From a virus, in IMG/VR virus record IMGVR_UViG_3300032268_001078, positions 62,001 to 126,000 of that record: a stretch of DNA of 64,000 nt; one strand, given 5' to 3'. Positions 20,638 to 28,710 of this stretch are shown here, piece after piece. The position numbers were made by a program, and so were the translations under genes. The notes beneath the pieces are model-generated. The model ran no database searches. It worked only from the letters and a program-made list of their open reading frames with translations, and was not told the DNA's origin. Within the stretch, counting starts at the first letter, position 1; each line of letters starts with the position of its first letter.

Positions 20638-22487
20638 TATACAATTTCGCAAGCTCCACCAGCACACGCTGCTTGATCCATTAAGTTTGTCATATCACTC
20701 ATTTCTACTACATTTCTCAAATCAATATTATGTAAATGTTGTACCATTTCATTGTATTGTTCTTCTGTAATTGTTTCAAACGGAGTTTGTTTATAACTTC
20801 CTAAGTCTTCAGGTAAACAAGACATTGCTGTGTAGTCTTCTCTGTGTTTCCACATCCATTCACCTACTTGTTTCCACTCACCTGCTTTGATATTGATAGT
20901 AACAGATACGTTATTGAAATTTTGACCGCTTCTATGACCTGGTCTTACCCATTCCATATTAAATCTGCGAGTTCTTTCTAATAAATCAAATGTTGATTCT
21001 GCTCTTGTTGTAGCTCCTACTGGTGCTGCTTGAGGAACAGAAATAACTGCTTGTTGACTTGGATTAAAGAAATCGTCTTCAACTAGTTCTGGGTGATTAA
21101 TAGATAAATAAGTGTAAATAGCTTCATTTTTACCTACTCTAATTCTACGAATATAGAAATTGTCGTGCCAAGCGTGAATTCCACTTGAACTTCCTAATAC
21201 TAAACTTGAAGTTCCACTTGGTTTTACAGTGGTTGAACGAGCTGCTTTTCTAATTCCTAAAAGTTTTGCTACTCTTTCGTTTTCTTCTTTAACTACTTTA
21301 GCACCTTCTTCTAAGTTGATGTTATCTAATTTTCCAGATGCAATTCCTGTAATACCTACACCTACTAAAGCGTCTTTTTCAGTTGTTTTTTTCCAAATGT
21401 CTCTTAAGTAGTGGAAGTCTGTGTAACTAGCTTGTAAAGTTCCTAAGAATGAAGCTGCTTTTGAACGAGCATTGAAATCTGCTTGATCTACTACATCTGT
21501 AGCGTTGATTTCACACAAGTTACAGAATTGGTATGGTCTTAAAGCAATTTCAGCACAAGGGTTAGTACCATAGTCTTTATCATTACTGAATATAAATCCT
21601 GGTTCACCTGCATTTGATGCTTCAACTTTAGCCCACAATCCCATAAATTCGCTTTCTGTAATTTTATGGCGCAAGATTACTGCTGAGTTGTTAGCTCTTC
21701 CACGTTGAGGATTAGTTTCCCACCAGTTTCCAAATTTACAAGTTAACATATCTTCATCATCAAAATCAAACAATGAAATCAATGCTGCTCTTCTAATTCC
21801 TCCACTTAATACTGCGTCAGCTAAGTGACAAGCAATATCGTGACATTCTACAGATGTTAATTTATCTCCTGCTTTTTTACGATCAAGAATTTTTTGGACT
21901 TGAAATAATACTTCTTTTAATGGTTCTGGTCCTGGAGCTTTTCCTCCTGCAGTAACTAATTGTTCTCCTTTTGCTCTAATGTCTCTAAAGTCAAATTTTG
22001 GTCTAGCTCCACCTTTCAAATAAGCTTTCATTAAAACATGTACTGCATCAGCCCATCCTTCAATAGAGTCGTTGATAAGATAGCGTTTTTCGCGTGTTGG
22101 AATTGTTATTTCAGGTAGTTTATCGATATGATGGCCTTGTACACTAAATCCAACGCCACATCCACTAAGAAGCAAAAACATAATTTCACTAAAACTCTTC
22201 ATATTGTCAATAGGAAGGAAACTACAATTGAACATTCTAGCATTGTTAATGTCTGCTGGTTTTCCAGCAAACTGCAATGATCTCATTGATGGTAAAACTT
22301 TTTTGTTGTAAACCATTTTGTAAACTTCATTGATTTCATCAGCTAATTCTGGGAATTTAGCTAAATGCATTTCTTTATTTCTGTCCACGATTTCTTCCCA
22401 GGTTTCGCGGCGAGATTTTTCGGGGATATGGCGAGCATACTTCATGTATGTCGTGATATCCGACAATATATTTTGTGTTGTGTTCAT
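20637..22487 (-). CDS. nrdJ: class II (adenosylcobalamin-dependent) ribonucleotide reductase
   Basis: 616 residues. Reduces ribonucleotides to deoxyribonucleotides using adenosylcobalamin as radical source. Visible signatures: PSMRSLQFAG, the active-site Cys in ARMFNCSFLPID, LLSGCGVGFSVQ, DYGTNPCAEIALRPYQFCNL with the NPCAEI loop, and TVKPSGTSSLVLG. The C-terminus AACAGGACEIV has a Cys pair for re-reduction. Length and the absence of a neighbouring NrdB fit class II; the thioredoxin at 13273 is a candidate reductant. Oddly, it is preceded by a class B rather than class A motif. Confidence 0.9.
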   Translation of the reverse strand: MNTTQNILSDITTYMKYARHIPEKSRRETWEEIVDRNKEMHLAKFPELADEINEVYKMVYNKKVLPSMRSLQFAGKPADINNARMFNCSFLPIDNMKSFSEIMFLLLSGCGVGFSVQGHHIDKLPEITIPTREKRYLINDSIEGWADAVHVLMKAYLKGGARPKFDFRDIRAKGEQLVTAGGKAPGPEPLKEVLFQVQKILDRKKAGDKLTSVECHDIACHLADAVLSGGIRRAALISLFDFDDEDMLTCKFGNWWETNPQRGRANNSAVILRHKITESEFMGLWAKVEASNAGEPGFIFSNDKDYGTNPCAEIALRPYQFCNLCEINATDVVDQADFNARSKAASFLGTLQASYTDFHYLRDIWKKTTEKDALVGVGITGIASGKLDNINLEEGAKVVKEENERVAKLLGIRKAARSTTVKPSGTSSLVLGSSSGIHAWHDNFYIRRIRVGKNEAIYTYLSINHPELVEDDFFNPSQQAVISVPQAAPVGATTRAESTFDLLERTRRFNMEWVRPGHRSGQNFNNVSVTINIKAGEWKQVGEWMWKHREDYTAMSCLPEDLGSYKQTPFETITEEQYNEMVQHLHNIDLRNVVEMSDMTNLMDQAACAGGACEIV

Positions 22488-22502
22488 AATCTAATTGTGG
22501 GT

Positions 22503-22512
22503 TAATAAATAT
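22503..22512 (-). promoter_or_regulatory. class B upstream motif (sense ATATTTATTA)
   Basis: Fifteen bases before the RNR start, in the 54-base gap after the helicase gene. Confidence 0.4.
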
Positions 22513-22541
22513 TATATAGTAGTTTGTAAATGTAGATTTTT

Positions 22542-23891
22542 TTAAACAGATTTTGCCATATTTAGTAAATCACTATTATTCCATCCTTCATCAAGTAAAG
22601 AAGATTTTACTTTAATTTTTTCTTCAACTTCATCTTCTCCTCCACTTAATAAAACGTGTCCTGTTGTAGTATCTACTTGAGCATTGTAAGTCATACCATC
22701 CATTCCATAACGATTTTTCATAATATGAATTCTACCAGTTCCTGCTACTTTGTCTTCCTTTTTACGACTCAATGACATACAAAAATCTGAAATCATAATT
22801 TTATCATAACTTCCTGCTGCTTTATCACCTTGAATAATATCATCTTGAGCACCTGAACGATTTACTTGGCTTACTGACCAAATAGGTGTATTCAGTTCAC
22901 GAGCCATACCTTTAATAGCGATATAAACATCATCTATTTCATCTTTCCTATCACTATTTCTTTTAGGAGAACGCAACAAATCAATGTAATCAATAATAAT
23001 TAAATCGGGTTTAATGTCCATGTCTCTAAGTTTTGAAACATGAGATTCTAATGTTTGAACAGTTGCTTTACCCATACTAAATTCTTTAACAATTAGTTTA
23101 CCTTCTAAACGATTAATTTCATTTTCAACTTTTTTCCTATGTAAATGAATTTGATTTACAGATTCATCTACAAAAAAAGCATCAAATCGTTTACCTACAT
23201 AAACTTCTCCTAATTCTAGTGTGTAATAAACAACATTAAATCCTTGTTGTACAGCATGTCCTGCTATAGCAACCATCATCCATGATTTACCTCCACCAGG
23301 ATTACCAAAAACAAGACCCAAATCTCCTCCACCTAAACCACCCATTAAAAGTTTATTGATATCTGCCCAAGGCGTAGGAATAATTACTCTTGCATCTGGT
23401 CTGTATCTTGATTCTACATCTTTAGAGTACTCATGACCAATGTTTTTGTCCATTCCTGCTTTTAACGCAGAATCAATTAAACTTCTAATATCATCATACA
23501 TTCCTGAATTTAATAAATCTACTGATGTAAGTAAAGCTGATTTTAGTTGTTGATTTTTACAAAAATTACTAAATTCTTCTCTAACATAGTCAGCATCATT
23601 GTTATCAATTCTATAAGATTCACGAAGTTGTTCAACTACTGCTGTTTTTAATACTTCATTGTCTAATTTCTTAACCTCAATATGTAATGATTCAAGTGTA
23701 GGAGATGTGTGATACTTGTCGAAATATTTTAATGTTTGAGTTACAATCCACTGTAAACTTTGATTATCAAAGTATTCATTTTGAATGGTATCTCTAATAC
23801 TCAATAAAAACTCTTTATTTGTTAATAATTGGTTAATTACCTTGAGTTGAAAAGGTAGACCATACAAACTTAATTTATTAAAACTTACCAT
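22542..23891 (-). CDS. replicative DNA helicase (DnaB family, T4 gp41-like)
   Basis: 449 residues, close to T4 gp41 (475). The RecA-like motor follows an N-terminal helical domain: Walker A LVFGNPGGGKSWMM (~195), then VVYYTLELGEVYVGKRFDAF, Walker B DLIIIDYIDLL (~290) and SVSQVNRSGAQD. It unwinds the lagging-strand template 5'-3' and normally works with a primase, which is not in this window. Class A motif 13 bases upstream. Confidence 0.93.
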   Translation of the reverse strand: MVSFNKLSLYGLPFQLKVINQLLTNKEFLLSIRDTIQNEYFDNQSLQWIVTQTLKYFDKYHTSPTLESLHIEVKKLDNEVLKTAVVEQLRESYRIDNNDADYVREEFSNFCKNQQLKSALLTSVDLLNSGMYDDIRSLIDSALKAGMDKNIGHEYSKDVESRYRPDARVIIPTPWADINKLLMGGLGGGDLGLVFGNPGGGKSWMMVAIAGHAVQQGFNVVYYTLELGEVYVGKRFDAFFVDESVNQIHLHRKKVENEINRLEGKLIVKEFSMGKATVQTLESHVSKLRDMDIKPDLIIIDYIDLLRSPKRNSDRKDEIDDVYIAIKGMARELNTPIWSVSQVNRSGAQDDIIQGDKAAGSYDKIMISDFCMSLSRKKEDKVAGTGRIHIMKNRYGMDGMTYNAQVDTTTGHVLLSGGEDEVEEKIKVKSSLLDEGWNNSDLLNMAKSV

Positions 23892-23904
23892 AACTTATTT
23901 TTTA

Positions 23905-23914
23905 TAATATAAAA
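23905..23914 (-). promoter_or_regulatory. class A-like upstream motif (sense TTTTATATTA)
   Basis: Thirteen bases before the helicase start, within the 25-base gap after the RNase H gene. Confidence 0.35.
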
Positions 23915-23916
23915 AT

Positions 23917-24942
23917 TTATTTTTTAGATGCCAAAAGATGAGTAAAAACATTTATTAACCATCCTTCAACATTAGGAATTGAATTTCCTAATAAATCTTG
24001 GGTGTACATTGTTACAAACTTTGATTTATCCATTGTTGACTTAGGTTGTTGGAATATATCATCTGCTTCTAATTTCATCATTGCTGATAAATTTGGATTG
24101 TGTAAATCCATTAATTTTTCATTAATAAGGAGTTGATGTTTAAAATTATGAACATTAGAATACATCCCTGTGTTTTCTTTTTCTGATTTTTCAAGAATTT
24201 CATTTAATGTTACTTTTTCTTCTTCAACTAATTCTGGAAAGTTTTTGATTAGTTTTTTAGGACCTAATTTAGGAACACCAGGAACATTATCAGAACTATC
24301 ACCTAATAATATTTTCATTTGAAGATAGTTTTGAGGTGGCAGTCCATATTCTTCTTTTACGCGTTCTGGTGTGTAAAATTTCTTTTTAGTTGGAGAATAT
24401 ATTGTAATTTTATCGTTTACTAATTGAAGAAAATCTTGGTCTGAGGACATTATTACCACCTCTTTAGTTTCTGCGAATTTCGTTGCAAGATACCCGATAG
24501 TATCGTCAGCCTCTGCTCTGTCAATAGAGCATATGTCTATTGGAAGACATTGTAAATACTCAACGAGTCTTAACAACTGGTTTTCTATTGATTCAGATTC
24601 TTCTGCTTGATTAGCAAATCCATCAAAGTTAGTAATTCGTTTTAGTTTACGATTACCTTTATAATCAGGATACAAGTTTTTCTTATTTTGAGTAGAACCA
24701 GATCCTTCAAAAACAATAATTACTCTTGTTGGGTTAGTATGTTTAATAGCATAACCCATTGATTTTAAAAAACCAGTAAGTCCCCCAATATGATTTCCTT
24801 TGGGATTTATGTGATTAATTATTGCAAAACTTCGTAAAAAAGTATTCATAGCGTCAACCAAAAGCACCTTTTGGGTGCTTTCTGGTTGTGCTTGTCTTGA
24901 TTTGGATAATTTATCAATAATCGCTTGAAAATCTTTATCCAT
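23917..24942 (-). CDS. 5'-3' exonuclease / RNase H (T4 Rnh-like, FEN family)
   Basis: 341 residues (T4 RNase H is 305). FEN-type metal ligands are in order: VLLVDAMNTFLRSF, RVIIVFEGSG, SIDRAEADDTIGYLA, VIMSSDQDFLQLV and the H3TH region LLGDSSDNVPGVPKLGPKK. It removes RNA primers and flaps from Okazaki fragments. It overlaps uvsX by eight bases, so SSB, UvsX and RNase H form one transcript. Confidence 0.92.
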   Translation of the reverse strand: MDKDFQAIIDKLSKSRQAQPESTQKVLLVDAMNTFLRSFAIINHINPKGNHIGGLTGFLKSMGYAIKHTNPTRVIIVFEGSGSTQNKKNLYPDYKGNRKLKRITNFDGFANQAEESESIENQLLRLVEYLQCLPIDICSIDRAEADDTIGYLATKFAETKEVVIMSSDQDFLQLVNDKITIYSPTKKKFYTPERVKEEYGLPPQNYLQMKILLGDSSDNVPGVPKLGPKKLIKNFPELVEEEKVTLNEILEKSEKENTGMYSNVHNFKHQLLINEKLMDLHNPNLSAMMKLEADDIFQQPKSTMDKSKFVTMYTQDLLGNSIPNVEGWLINVFTHLLASKK

Positions 24943-26020
24943 TATCGTCGTCTCCTACTAAAGGAATATTATTTGTTTCTTCCCAATCTGATTTGTCTTC
25001 TACTACAGAGAAATCACCTGATCCTAAAACAGTTAACCATTCGTCTTTGTGTTCTTTTTTGTATGTTTCTACAGCTTTTGGGTCATCATCTATAAAACCA
25101 TGAACTGTAACCATAACTGTTCCTTTAGTTGTTACACCTGTAATATGGTTTTTATCACACATAATGCGAGTACGTTTAGCAAATTCAACATCTTTACCAC
25201 TTTTAGTAGCTTTTATTTTTGTTGTTCCGCTATTTGTAACATTACCAAACGTAATTACTAAAGTAGAGTCAAAGAACATAGTATCTCCACCTTTATTTCT
25301 CATTTTTGGTTGAGACATTGGTGTTTCTGCGGGGCTAACCCATACTTTATTTACTGCTACTAATGTATTAGTATAAGGTAAATTAGCTTTACGAGATAAT
25401 ACAATTTTCTGATTAATGAAATTACCAAACTGTTGGGAAATAGCACCAGCATTCCATTGTGGATTGTTTTTATTTGAATCTACAGACATTCTAGAAGGAA
25501 TTGAACCAACAGAATCCCATAAAAATAATAAATCATATGGTAATCGACCTTTAGCTTGTTCATCCAACATATCTGCAATAAAACTAGCAACATCTTCAAT
25601 AGTTGTCAAGCTACCCCTATCAACATAAACAAATTGACCTTTGTAATCAATTATTTCACCTGTTGTTTCATCTACAACTTCTTCCATTTCAAAACCCATT
25701 TGACGGGCATGATCCCAGTTCCATTTCATTTCAGTAATAATGAATACTGGTAAAATGCCCATCTTTTGAGCTGACACAGCAGCTTCAATTAAAGCTGTTG
25801 TTTTTCCTGTGTCTGAATGGCCTCGAAGTAACGTAATGTGACCCATAGGAATGCCTGGTAGAGTTAACACATCTTGAAATGCTGTGCTAAGTGGAATCCA
25901 TCTTTGTTCCTTAAACGTAACTGATGAGTTACTTAGATACTTTGACTTTTTAAATGATTCTAGGTCAAAATTTCCTTTTACTGCATTAGATACAGTTTCT
26001 GTTAACTTCTTTTTTGTCAT
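24935..26020 (-). CDS. uvsX: UvsX-like recombinase (RecA family)
   Basis: 361 residues, near T4 UvsX (391). Walker A TLLRGHSDTGKTTALIEAA (~64), conserved Glu in FIITEMKWNWDHARQMGF, Walker B YDLLFLWDSVGSIPS, and the L2-like MRNKGGDTMFFDSTLV. It forms filaments on ssDNA for strand exchange and recombination-dependent replication, working with the SSB encoded seven bases upstream. Its stop is overlapped by the RNase H start. Confidence 0.93.
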   Translation of the reverse strand: MTKKKLTETVSNAVKGNFDLESFKKSKYLSNSSVTFKEQRWIPLSTAFQDVLTLPGIPMGHITLLRGHSDTGKTTALIEAAVSAQKMGILPVFIITEMKWNWDHARQMGFEMEEVVDETTGEIIDYKGQFVYVDRGSLTTIEDVASFIADMLDEQAKGRLPYDLLFLWDSVGSIPSRMSVDSNKNNPQWNAGAISQQFGNFINQKIVLSRKANLPYTNTLVAVNKVWVSPAETPMSQPKMRNKGGDTMFFDSTLVITFGNVTNSGTTKIKATKSGKDVEFAKRTRIMCDKNHITGVTTKGTVMVTVHGFIDDDPKAVETYKKEHKDEWLTVLGSGDFSVVEDKSDWEETNNIPLVGDDDNG

Positions 26021-26027
26021 AATTTAA

Positions 26028-26891
26028 TTAGTTTTCCCAAGGAAGATCACTGTTGTCTTCGTCTTCTTTAAATGGTGATTTAAGAGTTGATTCTGTGAAA
26101 AGAGCATCAAATTCATCTTCATTGAAATTTGATTTTTTCTTTACTGGAGTAGCATAATCAGTAACTACTGAATTTGTTGTTTCAACAGCTGTTTCAGCAG
26201 TTGCTTCTTCAGTTGCTTCTTCTGGGTTCATCCAATTTAATAAAATAGTTTTCATTTCTTCATAATCCATTTTCTTATATAAAGATAAAAGATCATTTTG
26301 TTCAGAAATCCATTGTTTTACTTTGGTTGAATCTTCACTTAATGGAGTTTGTTTAGTACGAGGACGAACAGTTGACTTATTAAATTTAGTTCCAGTTACA
26401 TCTGGTCCTACAGTTTCAATAGTAATGTCACGACCTTCATAGATGTCTGAAAAATCCCCAATGTCTTCATCAGCAGCCATACTTAATAATTCTTGATAAA
26501 TTTCTTTACCAAACTCCCAATAACGAACACCTTTTTCTTCTTCACCTCTTACAATAACAGGAACGAAGACACGCATTTTAGGTTCAATTTTTTTAGCTAG
26601 TAACCAATTTTCTTTGTCACCAGATTTACGAAGTTGACCAGCAAACTCAACAATTGGATCTTTTTCACCCCAGTTAGTTAAAGCAACCATAGAACGGTTA
26701 GCTACACCATAGTGAAAATACACCTCTTTAAATGGGTTTGTTTTGTCAAATTTAGAAGGAACAATACGAATTAATTGTTTACCAATTGTTGGTTTCCAAT
26801 AATTTTTTGCTCGTTCTTCTTTGTTGTTGTTACCACCTTTACCTTTATTTTGTAAGGTATTCAAGCGATTTTTGATTTGATTAATATCCAT
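26028..26891 (-). CDS. ssDNA-binding protein (T4 gp32-like)
   Basis: 287 residues (T4 gp32 is 301). Basic N-terminus (QIKNRLNTLQNKGKGGNNNK), core with YWKPTIGKQLIRIVPSKFD, RYWEFGKEIYQELLSM as in gp32 homologues, and a strongly acidic C-terminal tail (FKEDEDNSDLPWEN) for protein contacts. T4 gp32 holds a zinc through His and three Cys; this protein contains no Cys at all, and the segment after YFHYGV is replaced. First gene of the SSB-UvsX-RNase H transcript, with a class A motif upstream. Confidence 0.88.
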   Translation of the reverse strand: MDINQIKNRLNTLQNKGKGGNNNKEERAKNYWKPTIGKQLIRIVPSKFDKTNPFKEVYFHYGVANRSMVALTNWGEKDPIVEFAGQLRKSGDKENWLLAKKIEPKMRVFVPVIVRGEEEKGVRYWEFGKEIYQELLSMAADEDIGDFSDIYEGRDITIETVGPDVTGTKFNKSTVRPRTKQTPLSEDSTKVKQWISEQNDLLSLYKKMDYEEMKTILLNWMNPEEATEEATAETAVETTNSVVTDYATPVKKKSNFNEDEFDALFTESTLKSPFKEDEDNSDLPWEN

Positions 26892-26911
26892 AACTTTCTT
26901 AATTTCTAATA

Positions 26912-26921
26912 TAGTATAATA
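26912..26921 (-). promoter_or_regulatory. class A-like upstream motif (sense TATTATACTA)
   Basis: Twenty bases before the SSB start, in a 52-base gap with no hairpin. Confidence 0.4.
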
Positions 26922-26943
26922 AAACTCTTATATAAAACCAAAG

Positions 26944-27381
26944 TTATATATAAATTATTTTATAAATTTTTGTATTTATTATTCTTAAATCGTCGCCTTG
27001 TGTTAATAATACACTATTTTGATAATCAGGCCAATTTACTTTAAAATTAGAATCTATTTTTCCTTCATTTAAAGATTTTATTAATGTGTTTAAAGCATTT
27101 ATTGTGTAAAGGGTGTTAGACTCTTTTTTTCTGTGTAATAAAATTGTATTATCAGGAATTGTATCTAAAGGCTTATCCATATCAATATTATATGTAATTA
27201 AATATTCTGTAGTTTGGGAACTTTCTAAAATAAATAATTTATTATATAATATAGAATAACGAGAAGTTATCATCGCTATTGTTTCAGGTAAAAAATCATG
27301 TGCAGTAAAACTACAAAATAGCTTATTCTTCATATCAATCTCAGTATTACCCATAAATATTGAAGATAAATTAAAATGCAT
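26944..27381 (-). CDS. hypothetical protein (145 aa)
   Basis: 145 residues, overlapping the PolA-like gene by 11 bases. Met10 and Met17 (MKNKLFCSFTAHDF) are alternative starts. Readable segments: TTEYLITYNIDMDKPLDTIP, LYTINALNTLIKSLNEG and SVLLTQGDDLRIINTKIYKI. No enzymatic motif. Its position between the PolA-like polymerase and SSB suggests a replication-associated role, but I cannot assign one. Confidence 0.75.
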   Translation of the reverse strand: MHFNLSSIFMGNTEIDMKNKLFCSFTAHDFLPETIAMITSRYSILYNKLFILESSQTTEYLITYNIDMDKPLDTIPDNTILLHRKKESNTLYTINALNTLIKSLNEGKIDSNFKVNWPDYQNSVLLTQGDDLRIINTKIYKIIYI

Positions 27382-28657
27382 AGTTATTTCCCCTTTTCAT
27401 TTTTGTTATAAACCCGGTTGATTCTAATATTTGTTTTATTTCTTTTACTGTTTCTATTCCATCTTCTTTATTAAAATCAAGAAGAATACTGTCATATGTG
27501 TATAATATAATAGATGATTGTTTATTTTCCAAATATTTTAAAACTTTTTTTAAGAGTTCTACATTTGATTTAGTTTCTAAAGACTGAATATAATAGTTAA
27601 ATATTTTAGTTGGAGATAAATCATCTTGTTTATGTAATATTCTACCAGTGGCAAGTTTTACTTTTCCTTCTTGTTGGTAAATATTCCATAGTTTTTTGAT
27701 TAATCCATTAATTTGTCCAAAGAATGGTTTGTCTCTGTTTTCTTGTTTAACACCTCCATAGATGTTTTTGAACGTAATCTCCTTTGCTTCTTCAACTGAT
27801 ACGCCGAGTAATTGCGATAAATGATCATAAGGAGTGGAAGTCCAGCGAAAACCAATAATTGAAGCGATAAGAGAAGGATGGTAGGCAGTGAAGTCATATT
27901 CTATAAAATAGTCGTTTGATGGTATTAAAGCCGTTCTAGCACCAGTATCTTTAGGTAAAGCAGCAAAATTAATATTATTAAATGTATTACTAGGACGAGT
28001 TGTTAAATTATAAAGATTGTATGAAGTATGTATTTTATTTTTACTGATAGAATAATCTTCAAACTGTGGTTCAAAATGATTATTAAATTTAATAGGTGTA
28101 AATTTTATTCCAATTTGTTCGATTTGTCTAAATACGCCTGTGTAAGTATTATCAAACCAAGTATTTATTTTTCCATCTAAATATGGTTTTATGTGTTCAA
28201 ATACTTTTTCCCACTTTTCAAGGTGTTTAACCACTGGGATAATATTGTTAATATTGTTTCTAAAATAATGTTCTCGATAAAAATGGGTATGAGCAGGTGT
28301 ATCATGTTCAGATGGTTTAATGGTTTTATTTGTTTTATTTAAAGCTTTAAATTGAATGTCACTTACTGTTAAAGTTGATGGTAAAAAATAATCATGAAAT
28401 TTTTTATCTAGTACATAAATTATATTATGTTTTTTTAAAAATTCTAAAACATCTTCAATATCTAAATTGAATGTTTCTGAATGATTAATGGGAAATATGT
28501 ATCCTTTTGAATTAAGACATCTATAGTATATAGAACTTACATTTGTAAGTTTGGGATGATAATTATCATTTCCTGGGATTATTTGAATAAAACAACTATC
28601 AGTACAATGTTCATGTAATCTAAATAATTGTTCTTTTGTTTCTATAATTGCGTGCAT
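27371..28657 (-). CDS. divergent family A (PolI-like) DNA polymerase
   Basis: 428 residues, about half the length of PolI. The palm and fingers motifs are recognisable: motif A EYDFTAYHPSLIA (~255), motif B EEAKEITFKNIYGG, keeping Lys, Phe and Tyr of the PolI O-helix, and motif C LYTYDSILLDF, where PolI has HDE. The N-terminal ~110 residues (FIQIIPGNDNYHPKL, GYIFPINHSETF) look like a 3'-5' exonuclease domain without its acidic residues. No 5' nuclease domain. It lies next to SSB and UvsX with its own class A motif and upstream terminator, beside a phage that already has gp43. Confidence 0.72.
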   Translation of the reverse strand: MHAIIETKEQLFRLHEHCTDSCFIQIIPGNDNYHPKLTNVSSIYYRCLNSKGYIFPINHSETFNLDIEDVLEFLKKHNIIYVLDKKFHDYFLPSTLTVSDIQFKALNKTNKTIKPSEHDTPAHTHFYREHYFRNNINNIIPVVKHLEKWEKVFEHIKPYLDGKINTWFDNTYTGVFRQIEQIGIKFTPIKFNNHFEPQFEDYSISKNKIHTSYNLYNLTTRPSNTFNNINFAALPKDTGARTALIPSNDYFIEYDFTAYHPSLIASIIGFRWTSTPYDHLSQLLGVSVEEAKEITFKNIYGGVKQENRDKPFFGQINGLIKKLWNIYQQEGKVKLATGRILHKQDDLSPTKIFNYYIQSLETKSNVELLKKVLKYLENKQSSIILYTYDSILLDFNKEDGIETVKEIKQILESTGFITKMKRGNNYAF

Positions 28658-28668
28658 AACCTTTCATA

Positions 28669-28678
28669 TAATATAATA
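28669..28678 (-). promoter_or_regulatory. class A upstream motif (sense TATTATATTA)
   Basis: Perfect copy 11 bases before the PolA-like gene, abutting the terminator T-run. Confidence 0.45.
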
Positions 28679-28702
28679 AAAAAGGCTTGGAAAACCAAGC
28701 CT
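28677..28702 (-). terminator. Rho-independent terminator after the 626-aa gene
   Basis: Same AGGCTTGG / CCAAGCCT hairpin, TTTT loop and T-run as at 2667-2692. It marks the end of the tail block and the start of the replication genes. Confidence 0.85.
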
Positions 28703-28710
28703 CTTTAATA

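Noticed and set aside
27700-27897. 65-codon minus-strand frame inside the PolA-like gene
   Set aside because: Overlaps motif A and B coding of the PolA-like protein in another frame; no support.
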